Below, piece by piece: positions 15,531-24,588 of a DNA stretch of 31,128 bases (positions within the stretch are counted from its first letter, which is position 1; each line of letters begins with the position of its first letter). This DNA is from Merdivivens faecigallinarum (GTDB lineage: Bacteria; Bacteroidota; Bacteroidia; Bacteroidales; UBA932). Where the stretch lies: the NCBI GenBank assembly GCA_017695055.1, contig JADILY010000079.1, positions 1 to 31,128 of the forward strand, written 5' to 3'. Below the pieces are notes generated by a model. That model was given only the letters and a program-made list of their open reading frames with translations. It was not told the DNA's origin and did not search any database. A program made the translations under genes and the position numbers.

Positions 15531-17165
15531 TTATTTTTCACCGAAAAGCACCTCGGGACCCTGGACGAACCTTATGTCGCGAGGAATCCCGGCTGCATTG
15601 ATGCGGTCGAGATCGGCCTGCAATTCAGGGGTTATGCTTCCGTTTTCCTTCCTGTATTTTGCGGCAAATTCCACGTTGCCGTCGCCTTGAGTGGTGATAA
15701 TCAAATCAGCCCAGCCGTTTATGGCCTCCTTGGCCTTTGCAAAATCTATCGTATAGATTCCGTCCGCATTCCTCGTAAACGCACCGGCCTTATTCATATA
15801 ATTGAAACACATCATATTGGCATTGCCGTGCGAAGAAGCAGCGCCGAAACGCACCGAGCGGAAAATCCCGGCAATGTAGGTAGTGATGGCATCCTCAACG
15901 GTGATATTGGTGATTTCACCTTTCTCGATAAGCCTGCAAACCATGAAAAGCCCGAGAATGTCGGCCTTGGCCTCTTCCCAGGAAGTCTTTTCGGTACCCA
16001 TGACCGCATCAACGCTGCCCTTGCCGTTTATGGTTTCCTTGATTCCCAGACCGTGGGCCACCTCATGGAAGGTGACATTCCAGAAAAACGCATCGAATTT
16101 AAGGTGCTCCGTCAAAGAAGGCTCCATGAGAAGTTCACCGATAGGCATCATGATTTTATCGAATTTTGCCTGCATGGCATTCCGCAGCTGAAGCCTGCGC
16201 GTACCTTTCATCTGATGAACCCTTTCATCGTTAGGGAGATTGATGGCAATGGTCTTGCTCCCGGCATTGCAGTCACCGGCATAATTCACCACATCATAAA
16301 CGTTAAGGTCGGAAGACGTTCCCGGTACGAAAGTCTTGTATTCCGGGGCGCACGGAAGTTCTTTCTGGAGTTCCGGCAACATGGCTATGAACTTTGTCAG
16401 TTCCTTGCTCCGCTGCTCGTCCTTGAGAAGAATGAACGACTCGTATGAAGTCTTTGTCTCACGGAACTTGTCATCATAACTCTCGATAGGACCCACAACG
16501 AAATCTATCCTGCTGTCCTTCATATCCATCCATGCGAGGTCGCTCTCAAGATAATCATCAGTACGGAAGGCCTCGGCACGTTTGAGAAGATAGTTTTTCA
16601 AACCCTCATCCTCGGCAAGGGCCGCCGCCTGCTCCAGCAAAGCGCACATTTCGGCCACCTGGGCCGCATATTCTTCATGATACCAGACGGTCTTCAACGA
16701 ACCGTCATCATTGCGGCGCAGCACGGTATACCACGAATCCTTGTCAGGGTCGTCGAAAGAATCGAATTCTTCCTCGGTAATGTCCTCGGGATAATAATTG
16801 CATACCGCCGGTTTTTCGCCATAACCTTCTATGAACGGCCTGTTGTCATCGAGCCTGTCCCACGGCCCGTACTGAATCATCGCAAACTCCCTTGCCACAG
16901 GATCCTCGACCGCTTCCATCAAAGCCTTGTCGCCGAAAGTCTGCATCCAGAACAGGTTGTCGGTAATGTCCGCAATCCTGAAAAATATTTCGACAATCTG
17001 CTTCTCGTTTTCCGTAAGCGAAGCCGCCAGCGGGGAAGTCAGTTCAAACGGAGCATACTCGTCCACCTTGGACTGGAGCGGGGATTCACCCCCTGAAGTG
17101 CCATTGCACGAAACGGCCAAAACAACTGCTGCCATAGCCGGTAAAAAGGTTCTTGAAAACTTCAT
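15531..17165 (-). CDS. M49-like zinc peptidase lipoprotein (dipeptidyl-peptidase III-related)
   Basis: A 544-residue predicted lipoprotein (signal ending LAVSC, Cys20). The zinc site is HEVAHGLG (H367, E368, H371) with the downstream third-ligand helix WEEAKADILGL (E397/E398), the HExxH(GLG)...EE-x-AD arrangement of the M49-related hydrolases found in Bacteroidota rather than the HELLGH form of eukaryotic DPP III. The N-terminal half is helical (FFRIADITDNLFWMQTFG). Probably cleaves short peptides in the periplasm. It heads the M49-nifX-arginase-like set, with 8 bases to the next gene. Family assignment is by motif; substrate unknown. Confidence 0.8.
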   Translation of the reverse strand: MKFSRTFLPAMAAVVLAVSCNGTSGGESPLQSKVDEYAPFELTSPLAASLTENEKQIVEIFFRIADITDNLFWMQTFGDKALMEAVEDPVAREFAMIQYGPWDRLDDNRPFIEGYGEKPAVCNYYPEDITEEEFDSFDDPDKDSWYTVLRRNDDGSLKTVWYHEEYAAQVAEMCALLEQAAALAEDEGLKNYLLKRAEAFRTDDYLESDLAWMDMKDSRIDFVVGPIESYDDKFRETKTSYESFILLKDEQRSKELTKFIAMLPELQKELPCAPEYKTFVPGTSSDLNVYDVVNYAGDCNAGSKTIAINLPNDERVHQMKGTRRLQLRNAMQAKFDKIMMPIGELLMEPSLTEHLKFDAFFWNVTFHEVAHGLGIKETINGKGSVDAVMGTEKTSWEEAKADILGLFMVCRLIEKGEITNITVEDAITTYIAGIFRSVRFGAASSHGNANMMCFNYMNKAGAFTRNADGIYTIDFAKAKEAINGWADLIITTQGDGNVEFAAKYRKENGSITPELQADLDRINAAGIPRDIRFVQGPEVLFGEK

Positions 17166-17197
17166 ATCACTTAAAGATTAACATAAATTTTCACAAC

Positions 17198-17226
17198 AGG
17201 CCACGGGACCCGGAAGCCCGCGGCCT
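17198..17226 (-). terminator. GC-rich stem-loop between small lipoprotein and M49-like gene
   Basis: AGGCC and GGCCT enclose CGGG/CCCG, giving about nine pairs with one mismatch. On the minus strand it follows the small lipoprotein's stop and could terminate it, but the T tract is poor. If the -7 box at 17229-17236 is used, it instead lies at the start of the M49 leader. Confidence 0.45.
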
Positions 17227-17228
17227 CA

Positions 17229-17236
17229 CAAAGATA
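17229..17236 (-). promoter_or_regulatory. -7 box TATCTTTG upstream of the M49-like gene
   Basis: Perfect TAnnTTTG on the minus strand, 64 bases before ATG 17165, lying just after the preceding gene's stop at 17244. No clear -33 TTTG. Confidence 0.35.
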
Positions 17237-17243
17237 GTAAAAA

Positions 17244-17822
17244 TTATACGTAATCTTCCCAGCCGAGTTCTTCAAACGCGACATTCCCGGTATAAACCGC
17301 ACGCGCCGTGCGACCGTCTTCCAAAGTGGCTACCAGTTCGAATCTCTGGGTGTTTCCTTCAGTCACAACCGTAAGTGTCACGTCGGTAAAGCACAAATCC
17401 TCAATATATTCCACCTCGATATCGCTTATAACCTCCCCTGTTCTTGTATAATAGCACATTTCAGGCACAAGGTTTCCGGATGCGGAAGGACTGCCGGCAT
17501 CATACTTATAGACCCCGTCCTCTATTTTCAAAGGGAAAACGGCATTTTCCGCATCATAGAAAAAACCGGCGACGAAATAAGTCGAGTTTGGCAAATCGGA
17601 GTCATCGGCGGCCAAACCGTTGTCGGACATATTGATGGCGAACAAATGGTACTCGGCCTCGATATCCAGCACCATCCCGACCAGTTCTGGAGGAACTGCC
17701 ATCGCCTCCATTTCATTTGCGACAAAGTCGATATCATACTCGACCGAAGGCTCGCCTTCTATCGGCTTGCAGGCAAACAGCATCAGGGCCGGAACGGCCA
17801 TAAACAAAAGAATTTTTTTCAT
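17244..17822 (-). CDS. Small lipoprotein of unknown function
   Basis: A 192-residue protein from ATG 17822, chosen because it gives a clean lipoprotein signal (MKKILLFMAVPALMLFAC, Cys18); a longer open frame upstream would run into the divergent clp gene and is rejected. The mature part is acidic and predicted beta-rich (VYKYDAGSPSASGN, VTLTVVTEGNTQRFELVATL, RAVYTGNVAF), like many Bacteroidota envelope lipoproteins with an immunoglobulin-like fold. No catalytic motif was seen. It precedes the M49-like gene by 78 bases on the same strand. Function unknown. Confidence 0.75.
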   Translation of the reverse strand: MKKILLFMAVPALMLFACKPIEGEPSVEYDIDFVANEMEAMAVPPELVGMVLDIEAEYHLFAINMSDNGLAADDSDLPNSTYFVAGFFYDAENAVFPLKIEDGVYKYDAGSPSASGNLVPEMCYYTRTGEVISDIEVEYIEDLCFTDVTLTVVTEGNTQRFELVATLEDGRTARAVYTGNVAFEELGWEDYV

Positions 17823-18018
17823 GTCGTTAAAAATTATTATAAAATTAAACATCATTCCATACCGGGCAGCAGCAGATGCTCGGGCAATATCGTAAACGTC
17901 CACCGGGTCCATAGATGCAAACATAGAGGAAAACGCTGCAAAAACAGGCAAACGGGACGGCAAAGTTTGTACGTAAACGAAAGTTAAAGTATATTTACGG
18001 CTTATTTTCATTCTTTGT

Positions 18019-20508
18019 ATGAAGGACAACATGTATATAATGAGGGAAGTCAACAGGATAATGCTGCTGGCCCGGGAGGAAGCGGAGAGGTTGGGCAACG
18101 AAAACATCAGGCCGGACCATCTGTTCCTTGCCATACTCCGGGACGGGAACAACAGGGCATACAGGACACTGAAATCCCTCGATGCGGACACGAAGGAAAT
18201 CAAACTCGAGCTCGACAACATCTACCGGGTCGTGCCGGCACCGCCATACGATGAAGAAATCCCCCTGCCGGCTTCCGTTGAAGCGCAGAACGTATTGGGG
18301 AAAATGATTTCCGAAGCAAGAAAGGAAAATACGGAAAAAGTGGATTCGCTGCATCTCCTTTGCGCCATACTGGGCAGTAAGGAAAGCCGCGCGAAAGACA
18401 TACTCGAAAAGCAGGGAATAAGCCTGGAGGACATTGTAAGGAATGCCGGAATGCCGGAAAACCGCCCGGCCGGAAACCGGGCAAAACCCGATGAAGGGCA
18501 ACAGCTCCATGAAGGACAACGGCCCAATGAAAGGCGGCAGGCTCCGGCCAGACCCGTGTCAATGCTTCAGGAATTCGGTACTGACCTCACCTCGGAAGCG
18601 GAAAGCGGCAGGCTGGACCCGGTCATAGGGAGGGAAGAAGAAATCGAACGGCTCATCAGGATTCTCGGAAGAAGGAAGAAGAACAACCCGCTCCTTATCG
18701 GAGATTCCGGCGTTGGAAAATCCGCCATAGTCGAAGGCCTTGCGGCCAAGATTGCCGGGCACAGGGTACCCAAGAACTTCATCGGCAAGAGAATCATATC
18801 GCTCGACATGCCGTCAGTCGTAGCGGGAACGAAATTCAGGGGAGAATTCGAGGAAAGGCTAAAGTCCATAATAAACGAACTGTCCCGGAGGCAGGACATA
18901 ATCCTTTTCATAGACGAAATACACACCATCATCGGGGCGGGAAGCGCATCAGGCTCGATAGATGCCGCAAATATGCTCAAACCGGCGCTGGCGAGGGGGG
19001 AAATCCAGTGCATCGGGGCCACCACGAGGGAGGAATTCACCAAAACGGTCGAAAAGGACGCCGCCCTTGAAAGGCGTTTCCAGAAAATCCCTGTCGAGCC
19101 GACGGATTTTGACGGGACACTCGCCATACTGAAAGGCATAAAAGGCAAATATGAAGACTACCACGGGGTCGTCTACACGGAAGAGGCCCTGCGCGAATGC
19201 ATTAGACTGACGGAAAGGTATATAAACGGAAGAGCCCTTCCCGACAAAGCCATCGATGCGATGGACGAGGCCGGCTCCATGCTGCACCTGTCGGCCACAG
19301 GAACCGACTCCAAGGCCCTGAGGCTGTACAATAAGCTTGCATCCATAAAAAGCGAGAAACAGCAGGCGGCAAAATCCGGGGATTTCATCAAGGCGGCGGC
19401 CCTTTTCAGGAAAGAGCGGAGCATGAACGAACAGCTTTCCGGGACCGGCGAACCGGAAAAGAACGGAAAGATGACCGTAACCGCAGACCATATAGCCGCC
19501 GTGGTATCGGAAATGTCCGGAATACCGGTGGAGAAAATAGCCGAAAGCGAAGCCGAGAAACTGTCCTCGCTTTCAGACAGGATAAAACGGAGAATCATCG
19601 GACAGGACGAAGCCGTGGACAGCGTGGCAAATGCCATCAAAAGGAGCCGTTCCGGACTGAAAGACCCGGGAAAACCAATAGGCACATTCATTTTCTTCGG
19701 ACCTACGGGAGTCGGGAAAACCGAACTTGCCAAAGCCGTGGCCGAAGGGATTTTCGGCTCGCAGGACAGCCTTATCCGCGTGGACATGGGCGAATTTTCC
19801 GAAAAATTCACATCCTCAAGGCTAATCGGGGCCCCTCCGGGCTACGTCGGATACGACAACGGCGGAGAGCTTAGCGAAAAGGTCAGGAAACACCCGTATT
19901 CGGTAGTGCTTTTGGATGAAATCGAAAAGGCGCATCCGGATATTTTCAACATGCTCCTGCAAATCATGGACGAGGGGAAACTCACCGACAGCAACGGAAG
20001 GAGCATAGATTTCAGAAACTGCATAATCATAATGACTTCCAATGCCGGCAGCCGCGAAATGCAGGATTTCGGAGACGGACTCGGCTTCCTTTCCGGCGAG
20101 GAAAAGAAAAACGCAGGAAGGAAAAGTGCGGCCGAAAAGGCCATCAGGAATATTTTCCCTCCCGAATTCCTGAACAGAATCGACGTTCAGGTACATTTCA
20201 ACCCGCTCACTAAGAACGACATGCTGAAAATAGCCGACATAGAACTTTCAAAACTGAAAAGGAGAATGAAGGAAAACGGATACGTACTCGAAATATCCGA
20301 AGGAGTGAAAAGGCTCATAGCCGAAAAGGGATACGACCCGAAATTCGGGGCCAGACCTCTGAAACGCGCCATACAGAACCTCATAGAAAACCCGGCAGCC
20401 GATGAAATCATCCGCATCAAGACAGGACAGGCCGGCTCCTCGGAACGCAGGAAAATCGTTTTCAGGCTTTCAAGGGGCACTTCGGAGAAAAAAATAGAAA
20501 TCGTTTGA
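18019..20508 (+). CDS. clpC: ClpC/ClpA-type Hsp100 unfoldase
   Basis: An 829-residue two-ring AAA+ unfoldase. The N-terminal Clp repeat domain (~8-145) begins MREVNRIMLLAREEAERLGNENIRPDHLFLAI. After a charged linker comes AAA-1 with GDSGVGKSA (Thr-to-Ser in Walker A) and IILFIDEIHTI; a UVR-like segment (KSGDFIKAAALFRKERSM) in the middle region; then AAA-2 with GPTGVGKTELAK, VVLLDEIEKAHPD and a GLGF loop of the type that docks ClpP; and the ClpB-type C-terminal domain. The UVR motif favours ClpC over ClpA or ClpB. Start uncertain: ATGs at 18019, 18031 and 18040 are all possible. The stop lies 8 bases before the bioB/A ATG, so it is read with the biotin genes. Confidence 0.9.
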   Translation: MKDNMYIMREVNRIMLLAREEAERLGNENIRPDHLFLAILRDGNNRAYRTLKSLDADTKEIKLELDNIYRVVPAPPYDEEIPLPASVEAQNVLGKMISEARKENTEKVDSLHLLCAILGSKESRAKDILEKQGISLEDIVRNAGMPENRPAGNRAKPDEGQQLHEGQRPNERRQAPARPVSMLQEFGTDLTSEAESGRLDPVIGREEEIERLIRILGRRKKNNPLLIGDSGVGKSAIVEGLAAKIAGHRVPKNFIGKRIISLDMPSVVAGTKFRGEFEERLKSIINELSRRQDIILFIDEIHTIIGAGSASGSIDAANMLKPALARGEIQCIGATTREEFTKTVEKDAALERRFQKIPVEPTDFDGTLAILKGIKGKYEDYHGVVYTEEALRECIRLTERYINGRALPDKAIDAMDEAGSMLHLSATGTDSKALRLYNKLASIKSEKQQAAKSGDFIKAAALFRKERSMNEQLSGTGEPEKNGKMTVTADHIAAVVSEMSGIPVEKIAESEAEKLSSLSDRIKRRIIGQDEAVDSVANAIKRSRSGLKDPGKPIGTFIFFGPTGVGKTELAKAVAEGIFGSQDSLIRVDMGEFSEKFTSSRLIGAPPGYVGYDNGGELSEKVRKHPYSVVLLDEIEKAHPDIFNMLLQIMDEGKLTDSNGRSIDFRNCIIIMTSNAGSREMQDFGDGLGFLSGEEKKNAGRKSAAEKAIRNIFPPEFLNRIDVQVHFNPLTKNDMLKIADIELSKLKRRMKENGYVLEISEGVKRLIAEKGYDPKFGARPLKRAIQNLIENPAADEIIRIKTGQAGSSERRKIVFRLSRGTSEKKIEIV

Positions 20509-20516
20509 ATACAACA

Positions 20517-22742
20517 ATGACAATAGAATATCTTAAAAATGCCGTTCTCTCCGGACAGGGAATCGACATGGAGCAGGCGCTATGGCTTGCAAACAACGAA
20601 AACAGGGAAGGCGTATACGAAGCAGCACATGAAATCACCGTGGCAATGGCGGAAAACGAATTCGACATGTGCTCGATTATCAACGCAAAATCCGGGAAAT
20701 GCCCGGAAGACTGCAAATGGTGCGCCCAGTCCGCCCATTATGACACCAAGACCGGGGTCTACGGCCTGGCTGACAGGGAAGAAATACTCAGGCACGCCAG
20801 ATACAACGAGAACCAGGGGGTGGCACGCTTCTCTTTGGTCACCAGCGGCAAAAGGCCTTCTAAGGCGGAAATGGAAAAAATATGCGACCGTGTAAGGTAT
20901 CTGAGAAGGCACTCCTCGATTCCGCTTTGCGCTTCCTTGGGACTGATAGACGAAGAAAGCCTCCGCAAGCTGCACGAAGCGGGGGTTACGAGATACCATT
21001 GCAACCTCGAAACGGCGCCGTCCCATTTCGGAAAGCTCTGCACCACCCATTCGCAGGAAGAGAAGATAGCCACAATCGAAGCCGCAAGGAAAGCCGGAAT
21101 GGAAATTTGCAGCGGAGGGATAATCGGAATGGGCGAAAGCATGGAGCAGAGAATCGAACTCGCATTCACTGTAAAACGGCTCGGGGTATCTTCCATCCCA
21201 ATCAACATCCTCTCCCCTATTCCGGGGACCCCGTTGGAGAATACGCCACCTATCTCCGAAGAAGACATAATAATGACCGTGGCCGTTTTCAGGTTCATTA
21301 ACCCGAAAGCATACCTCCGTTTTGCCGGAGGAAGGGGAAGGCTTTCCGAAAACTGCATAAGGAAATCAATGTTCTGCGGAATAAATTCGGCAATAGTCGG
21401 AGACCTGCTGACCACAATAGGCTCAAAAGTCGAAGATGACAAAAAGATGGCGATCGGCTGCGGATATTCGCTGCCTCAATCCATGTTCGACAGGAACCAC
21501 CTGTGGCATCCATATACATCCACCACCAACCCCCTGCCCGTGTATTTTGCGGACCATGCGGAAGGCGCCGTGCTTACGCTGAAAGACGGAAGGGAACTCA
21601 TCGAAGGGATGTCTTCATGGTGGTGCGAAGTCCACGGATACAACAACCCGGTGCTGAACAGGGCCGTCGAGGAACAATTGAAGAAAATGTCCCATGTGAT
21701 GTTCGGAGGGCTTACGCATGAACCGGCAGTAGAGCTCGGCAAGCTGCTGCTCGGGATAGCCCCTCCCTCCATGCAGAAAATATTTTATGCGGACTCCGGC
21801 TCGGTAGCCGTTGAAGTCGCCCTCAAAATGGCCGTACAATACTGGTTCGCCGCCGGAAAACCGGAAAAGAACAATTTTGTCACCATAAGGAGCGGATATC
21901 ACGGAGACACATGGAACGCCATGTCCGTGTGCGACCCCGTAACCGGGATGCATTCCCTGTTCGGAACCGCCCTTCCGATAAGGCATTTCGTCCCCGCACC
22001 CGAATCTACATTTTCCGGAGAATGGGACCCCCGCGACATAGAACCCCTTAAAGAGACTATAGAACGCAAATCGGGAGAACTTGCAGCCCTCATACTCGAG
22101 CCGATAGTCCAAGGGGCCGGAGGAATGAGGTTCTACCACCCGCAATACCTGATAGAAGCCGACAGGCTCTGCAAGAAGCACGGCCTGCTCCTGATTTTCG
22201 ACGAAATAGCCACCGGTTTCGGCCGGACAGGGAAAATGTTCGCCTGGGAACACGCCGGTGTGGAACCGGACATAATGTGCGTAGGGAAAGCACTTACCGG
22301 AGGCTACATGACCTTGTCGGCAGTCCTGGCTTCCAACAAGGTGGCCGATATGATTTCGAATCATTATCCGCATTCATTCATGCACGGGCCTACATTCATG
22401 GGCAACCCTTTGGCTTGCGCGGTAGCCTGCGCCTCGATCCGGCTGCTGCTCGACAATAACTGGCAGGGCAGGGTAAAGGAAATCGAAGACCAGCTGAGGC
22501 GGGAACTCGAGCCGGCAAGAAAGCACAGGGCCGTCGCCGATGTAAGGGTTCTGGGAGCAATCGGTGTCATAGAGACGAAAGAGCCTGTAAACATGGCATA
22601 TATGCAGAGAAGATTCGTTGAAGAAGGAATATGGGTAAGACCTTTCGGAAAACTCGTATACATCATGCCGCCTTTCGTAATAACCGGGGCCCAGCTCTCG
22701 AAACTCACCGGGGCGCTTGTAAAAATCACAGGAGAACTATGA
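20517..22742 (+). CDS. bioB/bioA: BioB-BioA fusion: biotin synthase / DAPA aminotransferase
   Basis: Two biotin-pathway enzymes in 741 residues. The BioB half (~1-320) is a radical-SAM enzyme with CPEDCKWC (C62, C66, C69) for the 4Fe-4S cluster and the blocks ARFSLVTSGKRP, NLETAP and RFAGGRGRLS; it inserts sulfur into dethiobiotin. The BioA half (~323-741) begins DRNHLWHPYTSTT and has SSWWCEVHGYNNP, the LIFDEIATGFGRTG block and the PLP lysine K591 in CVGKALTGGYM; it makes 7,8-diaminopelargonate from KAPA using SAM. An earlier TTG overlapping the clpC stop is possible, but ATG 20517 fits better. This fusion is known in Bacteroides. It ends in an ATGA overlap with bioF. Confidence 0.96.
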   Translation: MTIEYLKNAVLSGQGIDMEQALWLANNENREGVYEAAHEITVAMAENEFDMCSIINAKSGKCPEDCKWCAQSAHYDTKTGVYGLADREEILRHARYNENQGVARFSLVTSGKRPSKAEMEKICDRVRYLRRHSSIPLCASLGLIDEESLRKLHEAGVTRYHCNLETAPSHFGKLCTTHSQEEKIATIEAARKAGMEICSGGIIGMGESMEQRIELAFTVKRLGVSSIPINILSPIPGTPLENTPPISEEDIIMTVAVFRFINPKAYLRFAGGRGRLSENCIRKSMFCGINSAIVGDLLTTIGSKVEDDKKMAIGCGYSLPQSMFDRNHLWHPYTSTTNPLPVYFADHAEGAVLTLKDGRELIEGMSSWWCEVHGYNNPVLNRAVEEQLKKMSHVMFGGLTHEPAVELGKLLLGIAPPSMQKIFYADSGSVAVEVALKMAVQYWFAAGKPEKNNFVTIRSGYHGDTWNAMSVCDPVTGMHSLFGTALPIRHFVPAPESTFSGEWDPRDIEPLKETIERKSGELAALILEPIVQGAGGMRFYHPQYLIEADRLCKKHGLLLIFDEIATGFGRTGKMFAWEHAGVEPDIMCVGKALTGGYMTLSAVLASNKVADMISNHYPHSFMHGPTFMGNPLACAVACASIRLLLDNNWQGRVKEIEDQLRRELEPARKHRAVADVRVLGAIGVIETKEPVNMAYMQRRFVEEGIWVRPFGKLVYIMPPFVITGAQLSKLTGALVKITGEL

Positions 22743-23890
22743 ACATAAAAGAGACATTTTCCGAAGAACTGGAAAAACTGAAGGTATCGGGAAATTTCAG
22801 AAGCCTTCCGGAAATCGCCCACGAAGGAAAATACATCATCTCGCGCGGCAGAAAAATGCTCGATTTTTCCTCAAACGACTACCTCGGAATCGCCGCGGAA
22901 GGAAAATTATGGAAAGAATTTTCCGACAGCACGGATATCCGCCGGGAACTCCCGTCTTCTTCCTCCTCCCGGCTGCTTACCGGCAATTTTCCCGAATTCA
23001 GGGCACTTGAGGCAAGGCTGGCAGGACTCTTCGGAAAAGAAGCCGCCCTCGTATTCAACAGCGGTTATCACGCAAACACCGGCATCCTTCCGGCACTGTG
23101 CGACGGGAACTCGCTTATCCTTGCCGACAAGCTCGTACATGCAAGCATCATCGACGGGATAAGGCTCTCGGGAGCGAAATACATACGTTACAGGCACAAT
23201 GACTACGTGCAGCTCCAACGTCTTGTGGAAGACAACGCCGCAGGCTTCAGGAAAATATTCATAGTGACGGAATCGATATTCAGCATGGACGGAGAAGAGG
23301 CCGACCTTGCAAGGCTCGTGGACCTCAAACACCGCTACGGCAATATAATGCTGTATGTGGATGAAGCCCATGCTTTCGGGACAAGGGGCGACAACGGATG
23401 CGGCTGCGCCGAAGAACTGGGAGTGACGGACGAGATAGACCTGCTGGTGGGGACATTCGGAAAAGCGGCAGCCTCGGCAGGGGCATACGTCGTATGCGAC
23501 GGTCTGATCCGCGAATACCTGATAAACAGAATGAGAACACTGATTTTCTCCACAGCCCTCCCTCCGCTCAACATAAAATGGACGGATTTCGTAATCAGCC
23601 GGCTTCCCGGAATGAAAAACGAGAGGGAGCGCCTGCGGGAAATATCCGGATATTTCCGTGAAAGGCTGGCCGCGAAAGGGTTCTGCTCCCCTTCGACATC
23701 ACATATCATACCCATAATAACAGGGGACAGCCAGGCCGCCGTGCTGAAGGCGGGCGCCCTCCAGGAGGCAGGTTTCTACGTGCTTCCGGTACGGCCGCCG
23801 ACGGTACCTGCCGGTTCATCGAGGCTGAGGCTCTCGCTTACCGCAAACATGAGTAAAACGGAAATAGACACACTGTCGGAATTGCTATAG
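22739..23890 (+). CDS. bioF: 8-amino-7-oxononanoate (KAPA) synthase
   Basis: Condenses pimeloyl-ACP with L-alanine to KAPA, PLP-dependent. 383 residues from the ATG that overlaps the bioB/A stop (ATGA), preferred over an upstream in-frame ATG lying inside bioA. Motifs: FSSNDYLGIA, SSSSRLLTGNFPEF, the IFSMDGEEADL block, VDEAHAFGTRG and the PLP lysine K242 in GTFGKAAASAGAY. The length is normal for the alpha-oxoamine synthase family. bioG follows two bases after the stop, indicating tight coupling. Confidence 0.96.
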   Translation: MNIKETFSEELEKLKVSGNFRSLPEIAHEGKYIISRGRKMLDFSSNDYLGIAAEGKLWKEFSDSTDIRRELPSSSSSRLLTGNFPEFRALEARLAGLFGKEAALVFNSGYHANTGILPALCDGNSLILADKLVHASIIDGIRLSGAKYIRYRHNDYVQLQRLVEDNAAGFRKIFIVTESIFSMDGEEADLARLVDLKHRYGNIMLYVDEAHAFGTRGDNGCGCAEELGVTDEIDLLVGTFGKAAASAGAYVVCDGLIREYLINRMRTLIFSTALPPLNIKWTDFVISRLPGMKNERERLREISGYFRERLAAKGFCSPSTSHIIPIITGDSQAAVLKAGALQEAGFYVLPVRPPTVPAGSSRLRLSLTANMSKTEIDTLSELL

Positions 23891-23892
23891 CC

Positions 23893-24588
23893 ATGATACA
23901 GCATTTCATAACAAGAAAAGGCCGCGGCACATTGTCGCTTTTCTTTGCCGGATGGGGAATGGACTTCCATCCTTTTTCAGATTATGCTTCCGGGGATGCC
24001 GACCTGATGATATGCTACGACTATACGGACCTTGGTTTCGGATACGGGATTCTCGAAGAATACGGAAAAATCAAAATAACTGCCTGGTCCATGGGGGTCT
24101 GGGCCGCGGAACAGGTACTGAAAGGTCATGAAAACATATCGGAGGCCATAGCAATCAACGGCACTCCGCTTCCGGCCGATGACTTATACGGCATTCCTGA
24201 AAACATTTTCCTCGGCACCTTGGAAAATCTATCGGAAGCATCCGGAAAGGCTGCGGACACAGTGGACAGATTCCGCCGGAGGATGTGCGGGGATGCCGGG
24301 ACATTCAGGACTTTCATGGAAAAGGCTCCGGAAAGGGACACCGGCAGCCTCAGGGACGAACTTGCCTCAATCTGGACGAAATGTCGTAACGAAAAGGAGC
24401 GGAAAGACAATGAAAAGCCCGGCGGAAGCAGGATATGGACGGGAGCCGTCGTATGCAGCAAAGACAGAATCTTCCCCGCCGCGAACCAGCAGAGATTCTG
24501 GGATGAGGCGGCTACCGCATATACGCTTGCCGACGGGACACATTATTGCGAAGACATCATGAGAACCGAAATATCAGCATGCAGATGA
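23893..24588 (+). CDS. bioG: Pimeloyl-ACP methyl ester esterase, BioG type
   Basis: Removes the methyl group from pimeloyl-ACP methyl ester, ending the BioC-dependent disguise of the pimelate chain. 231 residues with BioG (DUF452) hallmarks: LSLFFAGWGMD near the N-terminus, YDYTDL, and the alpha/beta-hydrolase nucleophile elbow AWSMGVWAA (Ser66). A likely catalytic His is in DGTHYCEDI near the C-terminus. Position between bioF and bioC is typical. Its stop overlaps the bioC start (ATGA at 24585-24588). Confidence 0.92.
   Translation: MIQHFITRKGRGTLSLFFAGWGMDFHPFSDYASGDADLMICYDYTDLGFGYGILEEYGKIKITAWSMGVWAAEQVLKGHENISEAIAINGTPLPADDLYGIPENIFLGTLENLSEASGKAADTVDRFRRRMCGDAGTFRTFMEKAPERDTGSLRDELASIWTKCRNEKERKDNEKPGGSRIWTGAVVCSKDRIFPAANQQRFWDEAATAYTLADGTHYCEDIMRTEISACR

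Noticed and set aside
17823..18221. 325-residue extension of the small lipoprotein frame toward 18221
   Set aside because: It overlaps the start of the divergent clpC gene and would bury the clear lipoprotein signal that begins at ATG 17822.
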